Below are positions 1-5,590 of a stretch of DNA of 7,516 nucleotides, piece by piece; the first letter of the stretch is position 1, and every line of letters starts with the position of its first letter. Made by a program: the position numbers and the translations under genes. The notes below the pieces were generated by a model. The model made no database searches, was not told where the DNA came from, and saw only the letters and a list, made by a program, of their open reading frames with translations. The stretch is taken from positions 1-7,516 of the forward strand of contig DAOVXI010000088.1 in the NCBI GenBank assembly GCA_030636245.1, written 5' to 3'. This DNA is from Deltaproteobacteria bacterium. Lineage in GTDB: Bacteria > Desulfobacterota > GWC2-55-46 > DRQE01.

Positions 1-1
1 A

Positions 2-124
2 GACCTTGCCCGTATAATAACGAGCAAGATCCCGATACTTAGAGTCAGCTATGAGATAAAAGACAGGGACGAAGCAAATGGTCTTAGAAAAAGAGTTGAA
101 ACTTTCCTTCGATCACTAGATTAA
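2..124 (+). CDS. 3' end of an unidentified plus-strand gene (partial, 5' end outside window)
   Basis: An open frame enters from the left edge and runs 40 codons to a TAA at 122-124. It is the only frame here that reads as a plausible protein end: it finishes in a charged amphipathic helix (DEANGLRKRVETFLRSLD) and uses ATA, AGA and CTT codons like its neighbours. It converges on proA, and the two stops share the TTAA at 121-124. I do not recognise the family. The stretch SKIPILRVSYE faintly recalls the C-terminal phosphate-binding loop of alpha-D-phosphohexomutases (SGTEPxxRVxxE), but the key residues differ and too little is visible, so I assign no function. The minus strand of the same 120 bp offers no convincing continuation of the proline operon. 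Confidence 0.5.
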   Translation, partial: DLARIITSKIPILRVSYEIKDRDEANGLRKRVETFLRSLD

Positions 125-1377
125 CTTCTTATCTGCCCATCACCATAAATAATAAACTTTCTGGTAGTAAGCTCCTCGAGACCCATGGGTCCAAAGGCAT
201 GAAGCTTAGTTGTTGAGATGCCTATCTCAGCGCCGAGCCCCAGCTGCTGGCCGTCATTAAAGCGGGTTGATGCGTTAACAATAACCGCTGAAGAATCTAT
301 CTCTCTTATGAATCTCTGAGCTGTAGCATAATCCTTCGTAACTATACTCTCCGTATGAAGTGAGCCGTACTTGGAGATATGATCCGCTGCCCCATTAAAG
401 CCATCAACAACCTTAATCGCAACAATTAGCTCCAGGAACTCATAGCCCCAGTCCTCTTCCTTGGCAGAGACCGCGTCTTTTATATATTTTCTAGTCTCAT
501 CGCAGCCGCGTATCTCAACGCCTGCCTCCTGATATCTCGCAGCCATCAAAGGCAAGAACTCCGGAGCGATATCCTTATCAACAAGCAATGTCTCCATAGC
601 ATTACAAACCCCGGGACGTTGAACCTTCGCATTATAAGCAATATCAAGGGCCATATCAATGTCCGCGTTCTTATCAACATAAACATGACACACACCCTTG
701 TAATGTTTCAGAACAGGTATCTTTGAGTTCTCCGCTACGAACCGTATAAGACCCTCTCCTCCCCTGGGAATTATAAGGTCTATATGCTCATCAAGCTTTA
801 ACATTTCAAGCACGGCGTCTCTTTCGGTCGTGGGTACGACCTGTATGGCTTTACCGTCAATGCCCGCTTTGTTGCAGGCGGCACTTAGAACTTTCGCTAT
901 AGCAAGGTTAGAGTGCACTGCCTCACTCCCTCCTCGAAGCACTACAGCGTTACCGCTCTTAAGGCACAGCCCTGCGGCATCCGCCGTAACATTTGGCCTT
1001 GACTCATATATTATCCCGATAACACCAAGAGGTATCCTCATCCTACCGACAACAAGGCCGTTTGGTCTTTTCCACATGCCTGTCACCTCTCCCACGGGAT
1101 CAGGCAGGGCCGCTACTTCACGTAAACCGTCAGCCATACCTTTTATGACCTTATCGCTCAAGGTAAGGCGATCGAGCATAGCGCTTGCAAGTCCTTTTTC
1201 CTTGCCCGCTGAAAGGTCCTTTTCATTCTCTTTTTGTAGCTCTTTTTTTGAAGCCTCTAGGCCATCGGCCATAAGGTGAAGCGCATCGTTCTTCACTCCG
1301 CTATTAAGTGAAGCGACACTCCGAGCCGCCTTCTTTGCGTCTTCAGCTATCTTTAAAATGTCTAAAGCCAAGCTCAT
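121..1377 (-). CDS. proA: Gamma-glutamyl phosphate reductase (glutamate-5-semialdehyde dehydrogenase)
   Basis: This cytoplasmic enzyme reduces gamma-glutamyl phosphate with NADPH to glutamate-5-semialdehyde, the second step of proline synthesis, taking the unstable product of ProB. At 418 residues it has the usual family length. Visible landmarks are the segment GVIGIIYESRPNVTADAAG near residues 118-136, the nucleotide-binding-side PRGGEGLIRFV at 204-214, the catalytic cysteine Cys258 in VQRPGVCNAMETLL, and the C-terminal block GAEIGISTTKLHAFGPMG from about 382. The ATG start is supported by AAGGAG (1385-1390) seven bases upstream. It follows proB by 23 bp and is probably the last gene of the rplU-rpmA-obgE-proB-proA run. 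No terminator is visible after it; its stop overlaps that of the convergent gene at 2-124. All key residues appear intact. Confidence 0.97.
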   Translation of the reverse strand: MSLALDILKIAEDAKKAARSVASLNSGVKNDALHLMADGLEASKKELQKENEKDLSAGKEKGLASAMLDRLTLSDKVIKGMADGLREVAALPDPVGEVTGMWKRPNGLVVGRMRIPLGVIGIIYESRPNVTADAAGLCLKSGNAVVLRGGSEAVHSNLAIAKVLSAACNKAGIDGKAIQVVPTTERDAVLEMLKLDEHIDLIIPRGGEGLIRFVAENSKIPVLKHYKGVCHVYVDKNADIDMALDIAYNAKVQRPGVCNAMETLLVDKDIAPEFLPLMAARYQEAGVEIRGCDETRKYIKDAVSAKEEDWGYEFLELIVAIKVVDGFNGAADHISKYGSLHTESIVTKDYATAQRFIREIDSSAVIVNASTRFNDGQQLGLGAEIGISTTKLHAFGPMGLEELTTRKFIIYGDGQIRS

Positions 1378-1400
1378 AACAATACTCCTTAAAAAATAAG

Positions 1401-2531
1401 TTAAAGTACCACAAGGTTATCACGATGGATAACCTCATCGCTGACCTTGTATCCTAACTTTCCTTCTATCTCAACACTCTTTAATCCTTTTATAACTTCA
1501 AGCTCTTTTGAGCTGTAGTTCACCATGCCGCGGGCAAACTCAAAACCCTTTTTGTCCAAGCAGTGTATAACCTCACCTGCTTCAAAGTTTCCCTCAACAT
1601 CAGCCACGCCGGATGGCAACAAAGATTTATTGCCTTCGACAAGAGCGCTCTTTCCACCCTCGTCAACCGTGACCTTCCCGTTAGGGGTACTTGAATAAGC
1701 GATCCAATGCTTCTTGCTGGTAAGCCTGTCTTCCTTGGGGGCTATGACCGTACCATCGATCTGACCGCTAAAAATAGAGGTTATAAAATCCTTGCCTCCA
1801 CCCTTAAGAGCTATCGTTATAGCACCGGAGTGAGCCGCGATCCTCGCAGAACTTATCTTTGAAGCAACCCCACCTGTCCCATAAAGGTTGGTGTCTGTGC
1901 TTTCCGTATCAAGATCAAAATCATCTATATCCTCTATAAATGAAACACGCTCTGCGTCATCATACTTCTTGGGATCCTTATTGTAGAAGCCGTCAACGTC
2001 AGCGCTCATCAGCACACAAAGGTCAGCCTCAATAAGCTGAGCTGTACGGGCCGCAAGGTTGTCATTATCACCAAACTTTATCTCATCCACGGCAACCGTG
2101 TCATTTTCGTTTATGACAGGCACAACACCGTGACTGATAAGCATACATAAAGTGTTCTTTGCGTTCAGGAATCTGCGCCTGTCTGCAAGGTCGTCGTTTG
2201 TTAGAAGCACCTGCGCGACATCTATATCAAAGTTGGCAAAAGCATTCTCATAGCCTGCCATAAGGGCGGTCTGACCGAGCGCGGCCGCAGCTTGACGCTC
2301 CGGGATAGTCGTAGGATGATCCTTGGAGCCTATCTTTTTCATACCCATGGCAATGGAGCCAGAGGATACAATGACTATCTCTTTACCGCTCCTACGCAGT
2401 GAGTTTACTTCATTGGCAAGCTCATTAAAGATACCGGTACCCTCGCCTGCAAGAAGCAAGCTACCGACTTTGACCACTATGCGTTTGGCCTTTTTTATTT
2501 TTTCAATTACTTCAGCTCTCTTCTGTTCCAT
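1401..2531 (-). CDS. proB: Glutamate 5-kinase with C-terminal PUA domain
   Basis: It phosphorylates the gamma-carboxyl of glutamate with ATP, the committed and usually proline-inhibited first step of proline synthesis. The 376 residues match the two-domain form. The amino-acid kinase fold spans about 15-260, with VVKVGS at 19-24 (Lys21), VSSGSIAMGM at 55-64, INENDTVAVDE at 140-150, GDNDNL at 154-159 and the GTGGVASK loop at 218-225 (Lys225). A PUA domain fills about 275-365. The ATG has an AGAGGA Shine-Dalgarno (2538-2543) six bases upstream and lies inside the end of obgE, overlapping it by 20 bp, which suggests translational coupling. proA follows 23 bp downstream. The second residue after VKVG is Leu rather than the common Ser, but this position varies in the family, so the enzyme is expected to be active. 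Confidence 0.97.
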   Translation of the reverse strand: MEQKRAEVIEKIKKAKRIVVKVGSLLLAGEGTGIFNELANEVNSLRRSGKEIVIVSSGSIAMGMKKIGSKDHPTTIPERQAAAALGQTALMAGYENAFANFDIDVAQVLLTNDDLADRRRFLNAKNTLCMLISHGVVPVINENDTVAVDEIKFGDNDNLAARTAQLIEADLCVLMSADVDGFYNKDPKKYDDAERVSFIEDIDDFDLDTESTDTNLYGTGGVASKISSARIAAHSGAITIALKGGGKDFITSIFSGQIDGTVIAPKEDRLTSKKHWIAYSSTPNGKVTVDEGGKSALVEGNKSLLPSGVADVEGNFEAGEVIHCLDKKGFEFARGMVNYSSKELEVIKGLKSVEIEGKLGYKVSDEVIHRDNLVVL

Positions 2532-3537
2532 CTTTCATCCTCTGTAGCTCTGTTCCGATATAGTTAGTAAGATCCTTAAGTCCCGCTCCTGTTGCGGCGG
2601 ATATCTCAAAGACTTTTATTCCTTTATCTTTAAAATACTCAAGCAACTCGGGTACCTTCTCGCTTGCCTCTGTTATATCGGTCTTGTTTAAAGCAACGAC
2701 CTGCTTTCGTTTTGCAAGATCAGCGCTGAACTTTGTGAGTTCATTATTGATCTTTTCATAATCATCCTCCGGCTCACGCCCTGTCTCAGGCGACAGATCT
2801 ATAATATGAAGCAGAAGAAGTGAACGTTCGATATGCTTTAGGAACTGTATGCCAAGCCCTTTGCCCTCATGAGCTCCTTCTATAAGCCCGGGTATATCCG
2901 CCACCACATAGCCCCCATGATCTCCAAAACTCACGACACCAAGGTTTGGAACAAGGGTCGTGAACGGATAGTCGCCGATCTTTGGCCTTGCGGCTGATAT
3001 GCCAGTGATAAGCGTAGACTTACCCGCGTTCGGGAAGCCGATGATGGCAACATCTGCAAGGAGTTTAAGCTCCAACCTTAGATCGATCTCTTCGCCGGGA
3101 AGTCCGGGCTGTGCGTACCTCGGGGCCTGATTGGTAGAACTCTTAAAGTGAGCGTTACCTCTCCCGCCTTTTCCACCACCGCAGAGAACATAGCGCTCAC
3201 CATCTTTAACGAGATCTCTTATAACTTCATCAGTTGCGGAATCTATAACGAGCGTGCCTACGGGAACCTTAATTATAACGTCAGCTCCGTCCTTACCAAA
3301 GCAGTGAGTGCCCGCACCTTTACCACCCTTACCGGCAAGATACTTCTTGCGGTAGCGTAGATCGATAAGGCTGGACAGCCGTCTGTCGACGATAAAAACA
3401 ACATCGCCGCCCTTTCCGCCGTCTCCTCCGTCAGGGCCGCCTCGTGGAACGAATTTTTCGCGCCTGAAACTTACGGCACCCGCTCCGCCATCACCGGCCT
3501 TGACGTAAATATTAACTTCATCAATAAATCTTGCCAT
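2512..3537 (-). CDS. obgE: Obg-family GTPase (ribosome assembly / stress GTPase)
   Basis: Obg binds the large ribosomal subunit late in its assembly and links GTP/ppGpp status to growth. From the chosen ATG it has 341 residues. The glycine-rich Obg fold (about 1-158) begins MARFIDEVNIYVKAGDGG and includes PDGGDGGKGGDV. The G domain carries G1 GFPNAGKST (167-175), switch region DYPFTTLVPNLG (189-200), G3 DIPG (214-217), G4 NKTD (284-287) and G5 SAATGAG (about 313). There is no long acidic C-terminal extension. The same frame can be extended to a TTG at 3565-3567, but that adds MSLVFAFFII, which Obg proteins lack, and it lies inside a terminator hairpin, so I chose the ATG at 3535-3537. No Shine-Dalgarno precedes it, because the terminator T-tract sits there. 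Neighbours rplU and rpmA are its classical partners, and proB overlaps its end by 20 bp. Confidence 0.96.
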   Translation of the reverse strand: MARFIDEVNIYVKAGDGGAGAVSFRREKFVPRGGPDGGDGGKGGDVVFIVDRRLSSLIDLRYRKKYLAGKGGKGAGTHCFGKDGADVIIKVPVGTLVIDSATDEVIRDLVKDGERYVLCGGGKGGRGNAHFKSSTNQAPRYAQPGLPGEEIDLRLELKLLADVAIIGFPNAGKSTLITGISAARPKIGDYPFTTLVPNLGVVSFGDHGGYVVADIPGLIEGAHEGKGLGIQFLKHIERSLLLLHIIDLSPETGREPEDDYEKINNELTKFSADLAKRKQVVALNKTDITEASEKVPELLEYFKDKGIKVFEISAATGAGLKDLTNYIGTELQRMKDGTEES

Positions 3538-3543
3538 AATAAT

Positions 3544-3585
3544 AAAAAAGGCGAAAACAAGAGACAAGGTCTTCTCATTTTCGCC
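3544..3585 (-). terminator. Intrinsic terminator (possible attenuator) between rpmA and obgE
   Basis: On the minus strand the arms GGCGAAAA (3585-3578) and TTTTCGCC (3557-3550) pair perfectly over 8 bp. The 20-nt interior can form a further short helix, AGAC/GTCT (3572-3569 with 3565-3562, loop CTT) or alternatively GAGA/TCTC. Six T residues follow at once (3549-3544), then ATTATT and the obgE ATG. This has the form of a Rho-independent terminator. It should end most rplU-rpmA transcripts and leave obgE-proB-proA to read-through or a separate promoter. It lies where the obgE ribosome-binding site would be expected. Confidence 0.85.
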
Positions 3586-3653
3586 GTCTAAGTATAAGCC
3601 TATAGTAGATTAAGGCCGTAAACGTTATAAGGTAGATCTAAGCATAAGGGAAG

Positions 3654-3908
3654 TTACTGCTGTGCTTCCACGCTTACTACTTTTTTCTTACCGGTCTCCC
3701 TGAAACTTACAACACCGTCTACCTTGGCAAAAAGAGTATAATCCTTGCCAACACCAACGTTCACACCCGGATGTATCCTTGTACCGAGTTGTCTCACTAT
3801 AATTGAACCGGCCCTTACGCTCTGACCTGCATAGCGCTTAACGCCGCGTCTTTGACCGTTTGAATCTCTGCCGTTCTTGGAACTTCCGCCAGCTTTCTTA
3901 TGTGCCAA
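3654..3908 (-). CDS. rpmA: 50S ribosomal protein L27 (TTG start)
   Basis: L27 is a large-subunit protein whose flexible N-terminus reaches the peptidyl-transferase centre. The 84-residue product starts MAHKKAGGSSKNGRDS and contains the conserved AGSIIVRQLGTRIHPG (about 33-48) and GVGKDYTLFA (about 52-61). Length and sequence are ordinary for the family, and it lacks the cleaved N-terminal extension of Firmicutes L27. The start codon is TTG, not ATG. This is well supported: translation must begin directly before AHKKAGG, and a strong AAGGAGG lies seven bases upstream. The rplU stop TAA overlaps that Shine-Dalgarno, so the two genes, 12 bp apart, are almost certainly co-translated. Downstream, 116 bp containing a terminator separate it from obgE. 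Confidence 0.97.
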   Translation of the reverse strand: MAHKKAGGSSKNGRDSNGQRRGVKRYAGQSVRAGSIIVRQLGTRIHPGVNVGVGKDYTLFAKVDGVVSFRETGKKKVVSVEAQQ

Positions 3909-3915
3909 CTTACTG

Positions 3916-3922
3916 CCTCCTT
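3916..3922 (-). promoter_or_regulatory. Shine-Dalgarno of rpmA, overlapping the rplU stop codon
   Basis: The minus strand reads TAAGGAGG: the rplU stop TAA (3923-3921) merges with AAGGAGG (3922-3916). Seven bases follow before the TTG of rpmA. The near-perfect anti-16S match probably offsets the weak start codon and fixes the start of L27. Confidence 0.88.
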
Positions 3923-4232
3923 ATGACTTTATCTTGGTTATCTTGACACTTGTGAAGTCTTGCCTGTGTCCCTGCTTCTTTGAATAACCTTTACGTCTTT
4001 TTTTCTTAAAGACGATTATCTTTTTTCCTCTGCCCTGCTCAAGTACCTCACCGGTCACAACAGCACCCTCTACAAAAGGTGTACCGATATTTATACCGTC
4101 ACCCTCGCCAACAGCAAGGACATCCGAGAACTCTATTTTACTGCCAACTTCACCGGAAAGCTTCTCAACCTCGATCGAGTCGCCTTCGTTCACTCTATAC
4201 TGTTTTCCACCTGTCTTTACTACTGCGTACAT
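3921..4232 (-). CDS. rplU: 50S ribosomal protein L21
   Basis: L21 binds 23S rRNA in the large ribosomal subunit. From the chosen ATG it has 103 residues, the same as in E. coli. It begins MYAVVKTGGKQYRVNEGD and ends with the family signature IVFKKKRRKGYSKKQGHRQD (about 69-88). An in-frame ATG four codons earlier (4242-4244) is rejected because it overlaps the GGAGG Shine-Dalgarno (4242-4238), which serves the ATG at 4232 with a 5-base spacer; the earlier ATG has no ribosome-binding site of its own. It is the first gene after a strong promoter-like sequence (4290-4261), followed by rpmA, and founds the rplU-rpmA-obgE cluster. I see no obvious L21-type autoregulatory leader in its short 5' UTR. 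Confidence 0.97.
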   Translation of the reverse strand: MYAVVKTGGKQYRVNEGDSIEVEKLSGEVGSKIEFSDVLAVGEGDGINIGTPFVEGAVVTGEVLEQGRGKKIIVFKKKRRKGYSKKQGHRQDFTSVKITKIKS

Positions 4233-4237
4233 GATAT

Positions 4238-4242
4238 CCTCC
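4238..4242 (-). promoter_or_regulatory. Shine-Dalgarno deciding the rplU start
   Basis: The minus strand reads ATGGAGGATATCATG. GGAGG (4242-4238) is five bases before the ATG at 4232, and the upstream ATG overlaps it. This places the start of L21 at MYAVVKTGG. Confidence 0.85.
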
Positions 4243-4260
4243 ATAAAATCTGAATAAAAT

Positions 4261-4290
4261 ATATTAACTGAATACTCCCCGTCATGTCAA
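4261..4290 (-). promoter_or_regulatory. Sigma-70-like promoter of the rplU-rpmA operon
   Basis: On the minus strand a perfect -35 box TTGACA (4290-4285) is followed by an 18-bp spacer and TAATAT (4266-4261) as the -10 box. Transcription would start near 4254, giving a 5' UTR of about 20 nt before the rplU ATG. Just upstream (about 4322-4291) lie two T6 tracts 12 bp apart and further T runs, resembling an UP element. It sits between the upstream terminator and rplU, as expected for a ribosomal protein promoter. Confidence 0.75.
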
Positions 4291-4336
4291 GATAAAATTC
4301 AAAAAACTGCAGAAAAAACATGAAATTATGGCCAAT

Positions 4337-4361
4337 AAAAAAAGCCCTCTGGAAAGAGAGC
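4337..4361 (-). terminator. Intrinsic terminator after the HD-GYP regulator gene
   Basis: The minus strand reads GCTCTCT (4361-4355), loop TTCC, AGAGGGC (4350-4344), then seven T residues (4343-4337). The stem is 7 bp with one G-U pair. It lies about 50 bp after the regulator stop codon and separates that gene from the rplU promoter. The plus strand lacks a T-run on the other side, so it works in one direction only. Confidence 0.88.
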
Positions 4362-4410
4362 CGGTCAAATCAAAAAAAATCTAATAAACTTAGATACTTA
4401 CGAAGATCTA

Positions 4411-5433
4411 CTAATGGGCCTCGCTCGCTTCCAGTTTAAGCATCTCAGAGAATGCCTCCAGGATCTCCGGGTCCCAGTATCCCTTAACAGCCTCGGCCTT
4501 CATAACCTCTACAGCGACCTCTGTAGGGATATCGCTACGATATGGCCTTACTGATGTAAGTGCATCATATACGTCGACTATGGCCATTATACGGGCTCCC
4601 TGGGGTATATCATTGCCTGCTTTGCCATCAGGATAGCCGCTCCCGTTATACTTCTCATGATGGCTCCTTATGATAGGGATAAGCGGCTTGGCGAAGTTAA
4701 GCGGTTCACATATCTTAGCCCCTACAACAGGGTGCTCCTTCACATGATTAAGCTCCTTGCCGTTCAAAGTGCCAGGTTTATGTAGAACCCCCTTATCAGT
4801 GGCGATCTTACCTATATCATGTAATATTCCGGCATTCTTGATTATAGATTGCTCCTCAACCGGTAATCCGATGAATGCAGAAAGTCTGTGAGAAAGGTCT
4901 GCAACCCTCTGTGAGTGCCCATGAGTGTATGGGTCGTTAAAATCAAGCGCCAAGGCAAGGGTAAAAAGAACATCCTGAGCATTTTCCAACTCATCAAGAA
5001 GGCTTTTTACACGAATAAGGGATTTAACCCGGGCCAAAAGCTCAGGCTTCTGGAAAGGTTTAGTGATAAAATCATCCGCACCCGCCTCAATGCCCTTTAC
5101 CTTGTCCTCCAGACTGTCAAGTGCGGTCAAGAGTACGATAGGGATAAATCTTGTCTTTTTGTCTTGTTTAAGATGATGGCAGGTCTCATAGCCATCCATG
5201 ATAGGCATGAGCACATCAAGCAATATTATATCAGGGTCGAACTCAGCAACTTTTTGTATGGCCTCTTTTCCATTATAGGCCTTCATGACTTCATATCCGC
5301 TAATATTGAGCAGAGCCTCTAAGAGCTCAACATTCTGAACATTATCATCAACAACAAGGACCTTTGGCACCCTTACACGGTTGTCCATTCCTGAGATCTT
5401 TGGCATTCCATTTTCATCAAAGTGTAGAGTCAT
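4411..5433 (-). CDS. Response regulator with HD-GYP domain (predicted cyclic-di-GMP phosphodiesterase)
   Basis: This is a two-domain, RpfG-like cytoplasmic regulator of 340 residues. The receiver domain (about 24-140) shows the acidic pair Asp29/Asp30 in VLVVDD, phosphoacceptor Asp73 in LLDVLMP, Thr103, and Lys125 in TKPF. A short helical linker leads to the HD-GYP domain (about 155-335), with THGHSQRV (His173), HDIGK (His205, Asp206, Lys209), His234 in EHPVVG, HHE at 258-260, GSGYP at 264-268 and DVYDAL at 287-292. The metal-binding and GYP residues are all present, so it should hydrolyse cyclic di-GMP when phosphorylated. No histidine kinase lies in the window. The ATG at 5433 has only a weak AGG 11 bases upstream; Met10 and Met16 are possible alternatives, since both precede the receiver domain. 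It follows the cytochrome group after a 157-bp repeat-rich spacer and has its own terminator. Confidence 0.93.
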   Translation of the reverse strand: MTLHFDENGMPKISGMDNRVRVPKVLVVDDNVQNVELLEALLNISGYEVMKAYNGKEAIQKVAEFDPDIILLDVLMPIMDGYETCHHLKQDKKTRFIPIVLLTALDSLEDKVKGIEAGADDFITKPFQKPELLARVKSLIRVKSLLDELENAQDVLFTLALALDFNDPYTHGHSQRVADLSHRLSAFIGLPVEEQSIIKNAGILHDIGKIATDKGVLHKPGTLNGKELNHVKEHPVVGAKICEPLNFAKPLIPIIRSHHEKYNGSGYPDGKAGNDIPQGARIMAIVDVYDALTSVRPYRSDIPTEVAVEVMKAEAVKGYWDPEILEAFSEMLKLEASEAH

Positions 5434-5455
5434 AAAGTGTTATACCTATCTTCTA

Positions 5456-5483
5456 ATAATACAGTATCTCTTGTATCCTGCAA
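5456..5483 (-). promoter_or_regulatory. Possible promoter of the HD-GYP regulator gene
   Basis: On the minus strand TTGCAG (5483-5478) and TATTAT (5461-5456, five of six matches to TATAAT) are 16 bp apart. Transcription would start about 15 nt before the ATG. The -35 match is poor, so an activator may be needed or the gene may be read from the cytochrome operon. The surrounding AGTGTA repeats would flank this promoter on both sides. Confidence 0.35.
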
Positions 5484-5502
5484 GAAATACTCAGCTGATA
5501 TT

Positions 5503-5518
5503 AGCAGTTCACCCTGCT
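5503..5518. repeat. Inverted repeat AGCAG-N6-CTGCT
   Basis: Five-base arms AGCAG (5503-5507) and CTGCT (5514-5518) flank TTCACC in the spacer upstream of the regulator promoter. The size suits either an operator or a small hairpin. There is no T-run beside it, so it is not a terminator. Confidence 0.3.
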
Positions 5519-5529
5519 GTACATACCCT

Positions 5530-5552
5530 AAAAGTGCAATGTATACACTTTT
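5530..5552. repeat. Inverted repeat AAAAGTG-N9-CACTTTT with internal TGTATACA palindrome
   Basis: Seven-base perfect arms (5530-5536 and 5546-5552) flank nine bases, and the perfect palindrome TGTATACA (5540-5547) overlaps the right arm. It lies about 40-60 bp after the stop of the triheme cytochrome gene on the minus strand. It could be an operator. As RNA it would form an A-U-rich hairpin ending in four U, at best a weak terminator for the cytochrome group. Confidence 0.45.
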
Positions 5553-5590
5553 ACTATGACATAAGTTACACTATTTTACAAGTGTATAGC

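Larger units (their letters stand above)
5419..5588. repeat. Cluster of AGTGTA-type short repeats around the HD-GYP promoter region
   Basis: Variants of (A)AAGTGTA recur in both orientations: AAAGTGTA at 5419-5426, AAAGTGTTATA at 5434-5444, AAAAGTG at 5530-5536 facing TATACACTTTT at 5542-5552, TTACACT at 5566-5572, and AAGTGTATA at 5580-5588. They occupy the whole spacer and the first codons of the regulator. Spacing is uneven, so this is no CRISPR array; it looks more like half-sites for a DNA-binding protein. AT-rich chance similarity cannot be excluded. Confidence 0.45.

Noticed and set aside
2..124. Naming the left-edge gene a phosphohexomutase (glmM or manB-like)
   Set aside because: Only a loose resemblance in about 11 residues, and the GTEP phosphate loop is not conserved.
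830..1279. Plus-strand open frame of 149 codons inside proA
   Set aside because: It is antisense to a fully conserved proA, is rich in Ser/Pro/Arg as expected of a mirrored frame, and shows no recognisable domain.
1401..2531. Leu25 in VKVGSLLL of ProB as a possible loss of a catalytic residue
   Set aside because: The conserved Lys21 and Gly23-Ser24 are present, and the next position varies among glutamate kinases.
3538..3567. N-terminal extension of ObgE from a TTG start
   Set aside because: It adds ten hydrophobic residues absent from Obg proteins, has no suitable ribosome-binding site, and lies within the terminator hairpin and T-tract.
4233..4244. Earlier ATG for rplU giving MEDI before MYAVVKTGG
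   Set aside because: This ATG overlaps the GGAGG that serves the next ATG, and L21 proteins start at MYAV.
5530..5552. Sigma-54 promoter suggested by TTGCA in the repeat
   Set aside because: The required GG of the -24 element is not found at the right distance.
5434..5590. CRISPR array or small RNA gene in the repeat-rich spacer
   Set aside because: Repeats are short, degenerate, unevenly spaced and in both orientations, and no structured RNA with its own terminator is visible.
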